64,000 bases of DNA from Streptomyces sp. NBC_01445 (GTDB lineage Bacteria; Actinomycetota; Actinomycetes; Streptomycetales; Streptomycetaceae). The stretch spans positions 930,001 to 994,000 of the forward strand of contig NZ_CP109485.1 of the NCBI RefSeq assembly GCF_035918235.1, in the 5' to 3' direction. Both the position numbers and the translations under genes were made by a program. Shown here piece by piece: positions 25,149 to 36,335 of the stretch. Under the pieces are notes generated by a model. The model was not told the origin of the DNA, made no database searches, and was given only the letters and a program-made list of their open reading frames with translations. Positions within the stretch are counted from its first letter, which is position 1. The number at the start of each line of letters is the position of its first letter.

Positions 25149-26632
25149 ACGGGCGGCGGGTTCCGTGCAGCCGCGAGGAACTGGGCTCGCTGTTCCTGTT
25201 CGAGAAGCTCGACGCGGACCAGCTCGACCGGCTGTGCCGCGAGGGCCGCGTGGAGGCCTTCGATCCCGGTCCCGTGTACGGGGAGAGCGATCCGGCGACC
25301 TGCTTCTACGTACTCCTCGAGGGCGAGCTCGTTCTGTCGCGCCGCGTCGGCGCCGACGACGTCGAGGTGAACCGGAGTTCCAGCCGCGGTGTGTACTCCG
25401 GCGCCTTCCAGTCCTATCTCGGCGATCGAGCCCCGCAGACATACAACAGCTCGATGCGGGTGACGGAGCCTTCGCGGTTCTTCGTCCTGCCGGCCGACAC
25501 CTTCTCGGCCGTCGTGCGGGAATGGTTCCCCATGGCCGTCCACCTGCTGGAAGGGGTCTTCTTCGGTGTCCGGAGCGTGCAGCAGAGGATCGGGCAGCGG
25601 GAGCGGCTCCTCGCACTCGGCTCACTGTCGGCCGGGCTCACCCACGAACTCAACAATCCGGCCGCTGCGGCCGCGCGGGCCACGTCGTCGCTGCGGGAGC
25701 GGGTCGCGGGCATGCGGCACAAGCTGGGCGCGATCGCCGCGGGCCCGTACCGGCGGGCCACGCTGGAGACGCTCATCGAGATCCAGGAGCGGACGGCCGA
25801 GCAGGTGTCCAAGGCTCCCGCACTGACCCCCCTCGAAACGTCCGACCGAGAGGACGCCCTCACGGACTGGCTGGACGACCACGGGATCACCGACGGCTGG
25901 CAGCTGGCGCCCAACTTCGTCCAGGCGGGCCTCGACAACGACTGGCTCGACCAGGTCGCGTCGGCCGTCGGCGAGGAGACCCTCGAAGGCGCCGTGCGGT
26001 GGCTGAACTACACGGTCGAGACCGAGCTCCTCATGAACGAGATCGAGGACTCCACCGCGCGGATCTCCCACCTCGTCGACGCGGCCAAGCAGTACTCCCA
26101 GCTCGACCGGGCCCCGTCCCGGTTCGCCGACGTGCACGAGCTGCTCGACAGCACGCTGATGATGCTCTCCGGGAAGTTCGGCCACGGCATCAAGGTTGTC
26201 AAGGACTACGACCGCACACTGCCCGAGGTCCCCGCCTACCCCGGCGAGCTCAACCAGGTGTGGACGAACCTGATCGACAACGCGGTATCGGCGATGAACG
26301 ACGCAGGCGGCAAGGGCACGTTGACCGTGCGCACCGCGCTCGATCGTGACCTTCTGCTCGTGGAGTTCCGCGATACCGGGCCGGGAATCCCCGCCGACAT
26401 CCGTGGCCGCATCTTCGACCCGTTCTTCACCACCAAGCCGGTGGGCGAGGGGACCGGGCTCGGCCTCGACATCTCGTGGCGCATCGTCGTCAACAAGCAC
26501 CACGGCCAACTCGACGTGCACTCAGAGCCCGGAGACACCCGCTTCCAGGTACATCTCCCCCTCGCGTCCACGAACTCCGACCCGGAACCCGTACCTGACC
26601 CGGTACCCGACCCCCCTCAGGAGCCTTCATGA
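25145..26632 (+). CDS. Histidine kinase with N-terminal cNMP-binding-type domain
   Basis: A 495-residue soluble sensor kinase. Residues 10-135 look like a cyclic-nucleotide-binding domain (LFLFEKLDADQLDRLCREG, FYVLLEGELVLSRRV); the H-box is LSAGLTHELNNPAAAA; the ATPase domain has NQVWTNLIDNAVSAM (N box), DTGPGIP (G1), FDPFFTTKP (F) and GTGLGL (G2). No membrane segment. GTG 25145 overlaps the upstream stop in GTGA, and its own stop overlaps the next ATG in ATGA, so the three products are made in step. It most simply phosphorylates D68 of the fused response regulator upstream, in answer to a nucleotide or redox ligand; this is inference. Pro/Asp-rich tail. Confidence 0.9.
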   Translation: MNGRRVPCSREELGSLFLFEKLDADQLDRLCREGRVEAFDPGPVYGESDPATCFYVLLEGELVLSRRVGADDVEVNRSSSRGVYSGAFQSYLGDRAPQTYNSSMRVTEPSRFFVLPADTFSAVVREWFPMAVHLLEGVFFGVRSVQQRIGQRERLLALGSLSAGLTHELNNPAAAAARATSSLRERVAGMRHKLGAIAAGPYRRATLETLIEIQERTAEQVSKAPALTPLETSDREDALTDWLDDHGITDGWQLAPNFVQAGLDNDWLDQVASAVGEETLEGAVRWLNYTVETELLMNEIEDSTARISHLVDAAKQYSQLDRAPSRFADVHELLDSTLMMLSGKFGHGIKVVKDYDRTLPEVPAYPGELNQVWTNLIDNAVSAMNDAGGKGTLTVRTALDRDLLLVEFRDTGPGIPADIRGRIFDPFFTTKPVGEGTGLGLDISWRIVVNKHHGQLDVHSEPGDTRFQVHLPLASTNSDPEPVPDPVPDPPQEPS

Positions 26633-26979
26633 GTACCCTGAACGGAATCGACCCCTCGGTCCCGCCGAGCGGCACCGGCTGCGCCGAGTGCGACGCGCTC
26701 GGCGGCTGGTGGTTCCATCTGCGGCGCTGCGCGCAGTGCGGCCACATCGGCTGCTGCGACGACTCACAGGGCAAGCACGCGACGGAACACGCCAAGAACA
26801 GCGGCCACCCGGTGATCCGCAGCTTCGAGCCGGGCGAGAGCTGGTTCTGGGACTACAACACGTCCTCGCTCATCGAATCGGGTCCCGAACTCGCGCCTCC
26901 GGTCAGCCATCCCGAGACGCAGTCGACCCCCGGCCCGGCGGACCGAGTCCCTTCGAACTGGACCGAGTTGCTGGGCTGA
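26629..26979 (+). CDS. UBP-type zinc finger protein
   Basis: A 116-residue protein with a ubiquitin-specific-protease-type (ZnF-UBP) zinc finger: GCAECDALGGWWFHLRRCAQ, then CGHIGCCDDSQGKHATEHAKN and SGHPVIRSF, giving the Cys/His ligands in the usual order. In eukaryotes this finger binds the ubiquitin C-terminus; in bacteria, which lack ubiquitin, the ligand is unknown and may be a free C-terminal Gly-Gly peptide. The tail (about 45 residues) is disordered and Pro-rich. ATG 26629 overlaps the kinase stop (ATGA), making it the third gene of the response-regulator/flavoprotein operon, so it probably acts in the same pathway. Confidence 0.9.
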   Translation: MSTLNGIDPSVPPSGTGCAECDALGGWWFHLRRCAQCGHIGCCDDSQGKHATEHAKNSGHPVIRSFEPGESWFWDYNTSSLIESGPELAPPVSHPETQSTPGPADRVPSNWTELLG

Positions 26980-27008
26980 CGGGGTTCCCCGGACGAAAGC
27001 GCTCCGGA

Positions 27009-27572
27009 TCAGGCCCGCCCCGGGGCCGTGAACGTCACGTCCGCCGAGTGCGTCGTCGTGTCCGCGTCGCTGCCGAGGGCCCAGGCCGCGACCCGCGATA
27101 CGGTGGCGGCCGGGATCTCCTCGCTGATGCCGGGGGCCGCCGGGACGTTCTGCGTCGCGTGGGCGTCGTACGGCAGGACCACCCGGTAGCCCCGCGCGAG
27201 AGCGGTGCGGGCGGTCGCCTGGACGCACATCTCGGACATCACGCCGCAGACGGCGAGCGCCTCGACCCCGGCGAGCACGCCGCCCAGCGTGGTCCCGTCG
27301 AAGCCGTCGTCCCTGGGCTTGCGGATCACGACCTCGGTCGGGCCCGGCTCGACCGGGTGGTGGAGTTCCCAGCCCGGCGTGTGCGGCTCGTCGTCCGCCC
27401 CTGGCTGCCCGTCGTTCTGCAGGTGCACGACGAGCGCCCCGCCGGTGCGGGCCCGTGCGATCAGGTCGGTCGTGCGCTCCACGAGTCGGTCCGCGTCGGG
27501 CACCGCCCCGTCGCCGACGACGAACGCCGACTGGACGTCCACGACGATCAGGGCCTCCACAGGATGGGTCAT
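27009..27572 (-). CDS. Isochorismatase-like cysteine hydrolase
   Basis: A 187-residue alpha/beta hydrolase of the isochorismatase/nicotinamidase superfamily. The catalytic triad is visible: Asp in ALIVVDVQSAF, Lys in VIRKPRDDGF, and Cys in GVMSEMCVQATAR. No signal peptide. Start at ATG 27572 (MTHPVEALIVVDVQ); the frame extends further but without support. Substrate unpredictable (N-carbamoyl compounds, amides or isochorismate). Single gene, convergent with the UBP-finger operon. Confidence 0.9.
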   Translation of the reverse strand: MTHPVEALIVVDVQSAFVVGDGAVPDADRLVERTTDLIARARTGGALVVHLQNDGQPGADDEPHTPGWELHHPVEPGPTEVVIRKPRDDGFDGTTLGGVLAGVEALAVCGVMSEMCVQATARTALARGYRVVLPYDAHATQNVPAAPGISEEIPAATVSRVAAWALGSDADTTTHSADVTFTAPGRA

Positions 27573-27718
27573 GCGGCCATCATGACCGTCGGCGCCGGGC
27601 AGCTGCACGAGGTTTTGCGCGCTCCCGTGCCTGTGTTCCACTGACGTCGGATGCCGGTCAGGCCTCTGACGTGGGCGTTGACGCCGACGCCCCATGATCG
27701 ACAGCAGGGAGAGGTTCG

Positions 27719-28018
27719 ATGACGACGACCGCGAAGCCGAGCGTGCAGCACGAGGACGAGCAGGTGCGGGTGACCCGCTGGGACTTCGAGCCCGACACGC
27801 GTACCGGCCGCCACGTCCACGAGCACGACTACGTGGTCGTGCCCGTGGTGGACGGCCGGATCAGCGCGTTCGCCCCCGACGGCACGGTGACCGAGTCGCA
27901 GCTGCGCGCGGGCGAGTCCTACGCGCGCCCGGCGGGCGGCGAGCACGATGTCGTCAACACGGGCGGCACGTGGCTGGCGTTCGTCGAGATCGAGCTCAAG
28001 GGAACGTCGAAGGCCTAG
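27719..28018 (+). CDS. Small cupin-domain protein
   Basis: A 99-residue single cupin. Motif 1 is GRHVHEHDYVVVPVVDGRI and motif 2 PAGGEHDVVNTG, with His and Glu/Asp residues able to hold a metal. No signal peptide. ATG 27719 has AGGGAGAGG five nt upstream. Comparable proteins act as small metal-dependent enzymes or sugar/ligand-binding proteins; the role is unknown. It ends 25 bp from the convergent MmpS-like lipoprotein; a small AAGGC/GCCTT hairpin overlaps the stop. Confidence 0.88.
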   Translation: MTTTAKPSVQHEDEQVRVTRWDFEPDTRTGRHVHEHDYVVVPVVDGRISAFAPDGTVTESQLRAGESYARPAGGEHDVVNTGGTWLAFVEIELKGTSKA

Positions 28019-28042
28019 TGCCTTTCGGTCACCTGACGGCGG

Positions 28043-28495
28043 TCACTTCACGAGGTACTTGCACCCCGCGATCGACTTGCCGTCCTTGTTGTCCGCGACC
28101 TGCTTGCCGTCGACCTTGATGACGCAGGATGCCGGCTCGAGCTGACCGTCCGAGGCGGTCACCGAGCCGGGGACGACCGAGACCAGGCTGCCGACCTTCA
28201 ATTCGGCTCCCTTGATGGTCAGTCGGGTCGTCTTGGTCCAGGGCAGCTTCACCTGTTCCGTCTTGCTCTCACCGGCCGTCCAGAGGACCTGCGTACTGCC
28301 CTGGCCCTGCACCTCGAAGGTCACTTCGCGGGTCGCCTCCTGACCCCCGGCCGGCTTCGAGGCCGCGTGCGAGGGGGCCTTCGACGTGTCCTGCTTCGCC
28401 CCGGCCTCCTTGCCGTCTCCCCCGCCACTGCCGCACCCGGCCAGCAGAGCGGCTGTCGCCGCGACCAGAGCAATACCGGTTACCGTCCTGCGCAC
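28043..28495 (-). CDS. MmpS-like lipoprotein
   Basis: A 150-residue secreted lipoprotein: signal peptide RRTVTGIALVAATAALLAG followed by the lipobox Cys, then a Gly/Lys/Ala-rich linker and a compact beta domain (REVTFEVQGQGSTQVLWTAG, KLPWTKTTRLTI) resembling MmpS/transport-accessory proteins, with two conserved Cys near the C-terminus (PASCVIK, IAGCKYL). Start GTG 28495 with GGAGGA upstream; the longer frame is excluded. No partner MmpL transporter is present in the window. Likely attached to the outer leaflet of the membrane. Confidence 0.8.
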   Translation of the reverse strand: MRRTVTGIALVAATAALLAGCGSGGGDGKEAGAKQDTSKAPSHAASKPAGGQEATREVTFEVQGQGSTQVLWTAGESKTEQVKLPWTKTTRLTIKGAELKVGSLVSVVPGSVTASDGQLEPASCVIKVDGKQVADNKDGKSIAGCKYLVK

Positions 28496-28674
28496 GTTTC
28501 CTCCGTGATCCCCGTACAACTCAGCATGTCGGCCCGGGCACAACTCGCCCGGGCCGAACTGCTGAGCATACTGGGGCGCCCGGGACGGTCACCCGGTGCG
28601 GGGGCCGTCCGTCCGCATCTCGTGGACCTGTCATGGCTCTAGGAAGGTTCGGGCCCCGGCGCTACCCTCCGCGC

Positions 28675-29763
28675 ATGATTTCGACCGTTGTCTGGGGTAC
28701 CGGAAATGTCGGGCGCGCGGCCATCCGTGCCGTCGAGGCCCACCCGGCGCTCGAGCTCGTCGCCGTGCTGGTCCACGACCCCGCGAAGGTCGGCCGCGAC
28801 GCGGGCGAACTCGCGGGCCTCGACCATGAGTTGGAGGTCAGGGCGAGCGACGACATCGAGGCGGTGCTGGCCGCCCGGCCCCGGGCCGTCGTGTACGCGG
28901 CCTCCGGCGACATCCGCCCCGACGACGCCCTGGCCGACATAGCCCGGGCCGTCGGGTCCGGCGCCGTCGTCGTCTCGCCCGCCCTCTATCCGCTCTACGA
29001 CCACCGAAGCGCGCCGCCGGAGTTCCTGGATCCGGTGGTGGCCGCGATCGCGAAGGGCGGCGGATCCCTGTTCGCATCCGGCGTCGACCCGGGCTGGGGC
29101 AACGACGTCCTGCCGCTCCTCGTCAGCGGGCTCGGCAGCACCGTCGACGCGATCCGCTGCCAGGAGATCTTCGACTACTCGACGTACGACCAGCCCGACT
29201 CGGTACGGCTCCTGGTCGGCATGGGCCAGCCGATGGACTACGACCCGCCCATGCTGTGGGACACCGTCCCCACCATGGTGTGGGGCGGGCAGATTCGGCT
29301 GATGGCGCGGGCGCTCGGGGTCGAACTCGACGAGATCCGCGAGACATTGGACCGCCGCCCGCTCGACGCCACGGTGAGCACGCGCACGATGGGCGACTTC
29401 GAGGCCGGTACCCAGGGCGCCGTGCGGTTCGAGGTGCAGGGCATCGTCGGGGGCGAACCCCTCATCGTCATCGAGCACGTCACCCGCATCCATCCGTCCT
29501 GCGCACCGGACTGGCCGACGCCGCCCGACGGCACCGGGGCGCACCGGGTGGTCATCGAGGGCCGTCCGCGCATCGAGGTCACCGTCGAGGCCGCGGATGA
29601 GGGGGAGAACCGGTCCGCCGGCGGCAACGCCACCGCTGTCGGCCGTCTCGTGAACGCCATCGACTGGCTCGTGGACCAGGCCCCGGGCCTCTACGACGCG
29701 CTCGACGTCCCACTGCGCCCCGCAGTCGGAAAGCTCGGCCATCGCGGAAGGAAGCAACGATGA
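28675..29763 (+). CDS. NAD(P)-dependent amino-acid dehydrogenase / DapB-like reductase
   Basis: A 362-residue oxidoreductase whose N-terminus is a Rossmann fold (VVWGTGNVGRAAIRAV) like that of dihydrodipicolinate-reductase-like and 2,4-diaminopentanoate dehydrogenase proteins; the C-terminal part (FASGVDPGWGNDVLPLLVSG, DYSTYDQPDSVRLL) matches that group. It is annotated in many actinobacteria as a dihydrodipicolinate reductase, but true DapB is shorter. ATG 28675 has TACCCT 6 nt upstream and no ribosome site, so probably leaderless. Its stop overlaps the next ATG (ATGA at 29760), so it is translationally coupled to the CMD-family gene. Confidence 0.85.
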   Translation: MISTVVWGTGNVGRAAIRAVEAHPALELVAVLVHDPAKVGRDAGELAGLDHELEVRASDDIEAVLAARPRAVVYAASGDIRPDDALADIARAVGSGAVVVSPALYPLYDHRSAPPEFLDPVVAAIAKGGGSLFASGVDPGWGNDVLPLLVSGLGSTVDAIRCQEIFDYSTYDQPDSVRLLVGMGQPMDYDPPMLWDTVPTMVWGGQIRLMARALGVELDEIRETLDRRPLDATVSTRTMGDFEAGTQGAVRFEVQGIVGGEPLIVIEHVTRIHPSCAPDWPTPPDGTGAHRVVIEGRPRIEVTVEAADEGENRSAGGNATAVGRLVNAIDWLVDQAPGLYDALDVPLRPAVGKLGHRGRKQR

Positions 29764-30239
29764 TCATCGACATCCCCGAGGGACAGGAACCGATCGGCTA
29801 CGTCTGGGGGGACATGGTCCCCGGTATCGGCATGGCGGCAGCCAACTTCTCGCTGTCCGTGTACGCCCATACGACCCTGGGGCTGCGGGAGTTCGAGGCG
29901 GCCCGGCTGCGGATCGCGCAGATCAACGGGTGTCAGTTCTGCCTGGACTGGCGTACCGACCGGGACGGGGAGAAGGTCGAGGAGTCGTTCGCGGACGCGG
30001 TGACCGAGTGGCGTACCAGCGACGCCTTCGACGACCGGACCCGGCTCGCGGCCGAGTACGCGGAGCGGTACGCGCTCGACCACCACGGCCTGGACGAGGA
30101 GTTCTGGGCCCGGATGACCGCGCTGTACAGCCAGGTCGAGATCGTGGAGCTGAGCATGAGCATCGGTTCCTGGCTGGCGTTCGGCAGGCTCAACCACGTG
30201 CTGGGCCTCGACACGGCGTGTGTCCTGCCCACGGCCTGA
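29760..30239 (+). CDS. Carboxymuconolactone decarboxylase/AhpD-like protein
   Basis: A 159-residue alpha-helical protein of the CMD/AhpD superfamily. The AhpD-like CxxC motif is GCQFCLDWRTD; the conserved helix LRIAQINGC precedes it and LSMSIGSWLAFGRLNH follows. AhpD proteins use the CxxC as a peroxidase or disulfide reductant, though many orphan members have no assigned activity. The ATG overlaps the stop of the reductase gene (ATGA), so the two are a coupled operon. A strong hairpin follows the stop. Confidence 0.88.
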   Translation: MIIDIPEGQEPIGYVWGDMVPGIGMAAANFSLSVYAHTTLGLREFEAARLRIAQINGCQFCLDWRTDRDGEKVEESFADAVTEWRTSDAFDDRTRLAAEYAERYALDHHGLDEEFWARMTALYSQVEIVELSMSIGSWLAFGRLNHVLGLDTACVLPTA

Positions 30240-30241
30240 GA

Positions 30242-30267
30242 CGCGGGGGCCGCGACCGGCCCCCGCG
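30242..30267. terminator. Strong bidirectional hairpin between CMD gene and cholesterol oxidase
   Basis: An 11-bp perfect stem, CGCGGGGGCCG pairing with CGGCCCCCGCG around a CGAC loop, between the convergent stop codons at 30239 and 30279. No U-run, but the stem alone should terminate or protect both transcripts. Confidence 0.7.
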
Positions 30268-30278
30268 CTGTGCGCCTG

Positions 30279-32246
<1,968 letters not shown>

Positions 32247-35200
32247 ATGACGACCTCACACAACGGCAGCGACGTCCCCCCGCTCGACGGACCGCTGCCC
32301 GGCACGGTGACACTCGACGACGCAGGGGGCGTCGCGGGGGAGCACGGGACGCCGCCGATCGAACCTCTCGACCTGACGGTCGCCTCCCCCGACGCGGAGT
32401 CCTTCGAGGACAGCACCGTCGCGGCGCACAGCGGCATGGCCCTGTTCACCGCGGGCCCTGCCGCCCCTGCCCGCACCCTCATGAACATCTTCGGCGCGTC
32501 CGTGCGCGACCACCGCGACGAGCCGGCCCTGGACGACGGTTCGAAGCAGCTCACGTACCGCGCGCTCGCCGACGAGGTGGAGAACCTGCGGGTGCGGCTC
32601 GCGCTGGCCGGGGTCCGCAGGGGCGACCGGGTCGGGGTCCGCGTCCCGTCCGGGACCAATGATCTCTACATCGCGATTCTCGGGGTGCTCGCCGTCGGCG
32701 CCGCCTATGTCCCGGTGGACGCAGAAGACCCGGACGAGCGCGCCGAGTTGGTGTTCGGCGAGGCCCGGGTCCGGGTCGTCATCGGCGCCGGCCACGACCT
32801 GACCGCGTGGGGACCCGACGGCACGGAGGAGGGCGGGATCAGGACTCCCCCGGGGTCGGCCAACTGCCTGCCCGGCACCGAGGACGACGCGTGGATCATC
32901 TTCACGTCCGGCTCGACCGGGAAGCCCAAGGGCGTCGCCGTCCCGCACCGCAGCGCCGCCGCCTTCGTCGACGCCGAGGCCGCCCTGTTCCTCGCCGACG
33001 AGCCGATCGGCCCCGGCGACCGCGTGATGGCAGGCCTGTCCGTCGCCTTCGACGCCTCGTGCGAGGAGATGTGGCTGGCCTGGCGCAACGGCGCCTGCCT
33101 GGTGCCGGTGCCGCGTTCCCGAGTCCGCAGCGGCGCCGACCTCGGTCCCTGGCTCGTCGAGCAGGACATCAGCGTCGTGTCCACGGTGCCCACGCTCGCC
33201 GCGCTGTGGGAGCCCCAGGTCCTGGACGACGTACGCCTTCTGATCTTCGGCGGTGAGGCATGCCCGCCCGAGCTGGCGCAGCGCCTGGTCACCGAGGGCC
33301 GCGAGGTGTGGAACACGTACGGCCCCACCGAGGCCACGGTCGTCGCCTGCGCGTGCCTGATGACCGGCGAGGAGCCCGTCAGGATCGGGCTGCCGCTGGA
33401 CGGCTGGGAGTTGGCCGTCGTCGATGAGGCCGGCGTCCCCGTCGCCCTCGGCGCCACCGGCGAGCTCGTCATCTCAGGCGTGGGCCTGGCCCGCTATCTC
33501 GACCCCGCCAAGGACGCCGAGAAGTACGCGCCGCTGCCCTCCCTCGGCTGGGAGCGCGCCTACCGCAGCGGCGACCTCGTCAGGGCGGATCCGGAAGGCC
33601 TCGTCTTCCTCGGGCGCGGCGACGAGCAGATCAAGCTCGGTGGCCGCCGCATCGAGCTCGGCGAGGTGGACACGGCTCTGCAGTCGCTGCCCGGTGTTGC
33701 CGGGGCGGCCGCCGCCGTGCGCACGGCGCGCAGTGGCAACCAGCTGCTCGTCGGCTACGTCGTCACGCAGGACGGCTGGGACCGCGCCGGAGCCGTCGAG
33801 CGCCTGCGGGCCGCGCTGCCCGCCGCCCTGGTGCCGCTCCTCGCCCCCGTCGAGAGCCTGCCCACCCGTACGTCCGGGAAGGTCGACCGGGCGGCGCTGC
33901 CCTGGCCGCTGCCCGACCTGGAGACCTCCACGGGGCCCGCCGAGCAGCTGTACGGCACGGAGGCATGGCTCGCGGAACAGTGGGCGCACACGCTCGGGGT
34001 GTCCGTGACCGGTGCCAAGGACGACTTCTTCGCTATCGGCGGCTCCAGCCTGGCCGCCGCCCAGCTGACCACCCGGCTGCGCACCCGCTACCCCAGCGCC
34101 GCCGTCCTCGACATCTACCAGCACCCGACCCTGCGCAAGCTCGCCCGTCATCTGGAGGAGTCCGCACCGGGCAAGGAGGCTCACCGCGATGTCGGGCCGG
34201 TGCCGGTGCGCGCCCAGATCGTTCAACTCCTGCTTCTGCTCCCGCTGTTCACGCTGGTGGGGCTGCGCTGGTGTGTGGCTGTCGCCGCGCTCGGCAATGT
34301 CCTGCACCGGTTCGGGTCCTATGCCTGGGCTCCGGCCGTGTCCTGGTGGTGGGTGGCCGCGGGGGCAGTGGTGCTGTTCAGCCCGGCGGGGCGGCTCGCG
34401 CTCGCCGCGGGCGGCGCGCGGCTGCTGCTGCGGGGCGTCGAGCCCGGCACGTATCCGCGCGGCGGCCAGGTCCATCTGCGGCTGTGGACGGCGGAGCGGC
34501 TCGCCGAGTACAGCGGCGCGACCTCGCTGACCGGTTCGTGGCTGCTGCGGTACGCGCGCGCCCTGGGCGCCCGGATCGGCGCGGATGTGGACCTGCACTC
34601 GCTGCCGCCGGTGACCGGCATGCTCAAGCTGGGCCGCGGCTGCGCCGTCGAGGCCGATGTGGACCTGTCCGGGCACTGGCTGGACGGCGACCGTCTGGTG
34701 ATCGGTGCCGTCAAGGTCGGCGGCGGGGCCGTCGTCGGCACCCGCAGCCTGCTCTTCCCCGGTGCGCGCGTCGGCAAGAAGGCCGAGGTGGCCCCCGGAT
34801 CCGCGGTGACCGCCCAGATCCCGACCGGCCAGCGCTGGGCCGGCTCCCCCGCCGTGAAGCTGGGCAAGGCCAAGCGGGACTGGCCGAAGCAGCGGCCGAA
34901 GCGCTCGTACGGGTGGAGGCTGATGTACGGCGCGTCGGGCCTCGCCCTCTCCGCGCTGCCGGCGCTCGCGGCCGTGCCCGCGCTCGCGGTGGCCCTCCGC
35001 TTCGTAGCCGTGGACGCGGACCTCGGCGAGGCGCTGCGCGGCGCCCTGCTCGCGGTGGTACCTGCCGCACTGGCCTTCGGATGCGCGTACGCGCTGCTGC
35101 TGTTGGGCGCCGTGCGGCTGCTGAGCCTCGGGCTGCGGCCGGGGCTGCATCCGACGCACAGCCGCACCGGCTGGCAGGCCTGGACGGTCACACAGCTGAT

Positions 35201-36299
35201 GGACGCGGCCCGGCAGACGCTGTTCCCGCTGTACGCGGGGCTCGTCACCCCTCTGTGGCTGCGGCTGCTCGGCATGAAGATCGGCCGAGGCGCGGAGGTC
35301 TCCACGGTCCTCGCCCTGCCGAGCCTCACCACGGTCGGCGACGGCGCGTTCCTCGCGGACGACACCCTGACCGCGCCGTACGAACTCGGCGGCGGCTGGG
35401 TGCGGATCGGGCGGGCCGCGATCGGGCGGCGTGCGTTCCTCGGCAATTCCGGCATGACCGGGCCGGGACGCAGCGTCCCGGACGGCGGTCTGGTGGGTGT
35501 CCTGTCGGCGACCCCGAAGAAGGCCAAGAAGGGCACCTCGTATCTGGGGCTGCCGCCGATGAAGCTGCCGCGCGCTCCCGAGGGCGGCGACCACTCCCGT
35601 ACGTACGACCCGCCGGCGCGGCTGCTGTGGGCGCGCGGCGCGGTGGAACTGTTCCGGCTCGTGCCCGTCTTCTGCTCGGCGGCGCTCGCCGTCCTTACGG
35701 GCGGGGTGCTGTGCGCGCTCGCCGGTGCGACCGGCGTGGGCTGGTGGGCGGCCGCCGCGCTGTCCGGGGCGGTGCTCCTCGGCGCGGGCGTCGTGGGCGC
35801 GTTGGCGGCGGTCGCCGCGAAGTGGCTCCTCGTGGGCCGGCACCGGGCCGGTGAACACCCGTTGTGGAGCGGCTTCGTCTGGCGCGACGAGCTTGCGGAC
35901 ACGTTCGTCGAGGTGGTCGCCGTGCCGTGGCTGATCGGAGCGGTGCCGGGGACCCCGCTCATGACGCTGTGGCTGCGCGGCCTGGGCGCGCGCGTCGGCC
36001 GGGGCGTGTGGTGCGAGAGTTACTGGCTGCCGGAGACGGACCTGGTGACCCTCGGCAGCGCGGTCAGCGTGAACCGTGGCTGCGTGCTGCAGACGCACCT
36101 CTTCCACGACCGGATCCTGCGGATGGACAAGGTGGCACTCGGCGCGGGTTCGACGGTGGGCCCTGGCGGAATCGTCCTGCCGGGCAGTACGGTCGGCGCT
36201 CGCGCCACTCTGGGGCCCGCGTCGCTGGTCATGGCCGCGGAGTCCGTTCCCGACGACACACGCTGGCTGGGCAATCCGATCGAGGCCTGGCGGTCCTAG
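32247..36299 (+). CDS. pls: Epsilon-poly-L-lysine synthetase-like NRPS (Pls)
   Basis: A 1350-residue membrane-bound single-module NRPS. Adenylation domain ~80-540 (FTSGSTGKPKGVAVPH, FDASCEEM, NTYGPTEATVVA); thiolation domain with phosphopantetheine Ser601 (FFAIGGSSLAA); then three pairs of transmembrane segments (about 655-710, 893-955, 1135-1185), each pair followed by a soluble domain with left-handed-beta-helix-like repeats. This is the Pls layout of epsilon-polylysine synthetase, where the tandem C-terminal domains form isopeptide bonds without a normal condensation or thioesterase domain. Selectivity residues by alignment to GrsA: D269, A270, E273, S, I, G, T, V, V plus the conserved Lys, i.e. 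DAESIGTVVK, a lysine-type code. Divergent from choA; followed by an M1 peptidase. Confidence 0.92.
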   Translation: MTTSHNGSDVPPLDGPLPGTVTLDDAGGVAGEHGTPPIEPLDLTVASPDAESFEDSTVAAHSGMALFTAGPAAPARTLMNIFGASVRDHRDEPALDDGSKQLTYRALADEVENLRVRLALAGVRRGDRVGVRVPSGTNDLYIAILGVLAVGAAYVPVDAEDPDERAELVFGEARVRVVIGAGHDLTAWGPDGTEEGGIRTPPGSANCLPGTEDDAWIIFTSGSTGKPKGVAVPHRSAAAFVDAEAALFLADEPIGPGDRVMAGLSVAFDASCEEMWLAWRNGACLVPVPRSRVRSGADLGPWLVEQDISVVSTVPTLAALWEPQVLDDVRLLIFGGEACPPELAQRLVTEGREVWNTYGPTEATVVACACLMTGEEPVRIGLPLDGWELAVVDEAGVPVALGATGELVISGVGLARYLDPAKDAEKYAPLPSLGWERAYRSGDLVRADPEGLVFLGRGDEQIKLGGRRIELGEVDTALQSLPGVAGAAAAVRTARSGNQLLVGYVVTQDGWDRAGAVERLRAALPAALVPLLAPVESLPTRTSGKVDRAALPWPLPDLETSTGPAEQLYGTEAWLAEQWAHTLGVSVTGAKDDFFAIGGSSLAAAQLTTRLRTRYPSAAVLDIYQHPTLRKLARHLEESAPGKEAHRDVGPVPVRAQIVQLLLLLPLFTLVGLRWCVAVAALGNVLHRFGSYAWAPAVSWWWVAAGAVVLFSPAGRLALAAGGARLLLRGVEPGTYPRGGQVHLRLWTAERLAEYSGATSLTGSWLLRYARALGARIGADVDLHSLPPVTGMLKLGRGCAVEADVDLSGHWLDGDRLVIGAVKVGGGAVVGTRSLLFPGARVGKKAEVAPGSAVTAQIPTGQRWAGSPAVKLGKAKRDWPKQRPKRSYGWRLMYGASGLALSALPALAAVPALAVALRFVAVDADLGEALRGALLAVVPAALAFGCAYALLLLGAVRLLSLGLRPGLHPTHSRTGWQAWTVTQLMDAARQTLFPLYAGLVTPLWLRLLGMKIGRGAEVSTVLALPSLTTVGDGAFLADDTLTAPYELGGGWVRIGRAAIGRRAFLGNSGMTGPGRSVPDGGLVGVLSATPKKAKKGTSYLGLPPMKLPRAPEGGDHSRTYDPPARLLWARGAVELFRLVPVFCSAALAVLTGGVLCALAGATGVGWWAAAALSGAVLLGAGVVGALAAVAAKWLLVGRHRAGEHPLWSGFVWRDELADTFVEVVAVPWLIGAVPGTPLMTLWLRGLGARVGRGVWCESYWLPETDLVTLGSAVSVNRGCVLQTHLFHDRILRMDKVALGAGSTVGPGGIVLPGSTVGARATLGPASLVMAAESVPDDTRWLGNPIEAWRS

Positions 36300-36335
36300 A
36301 AGGGCGGACACACCTTAAGGTCGGTCAGGACTTCG

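Noticed and set aside
33474..36311. 945-residue open frame on the minus strand opposite pls
   Set aside because: Arg/Pro/Gln-rich composition, no domain, and complete overlap with a gene of clear family; a GC-bias shadow.
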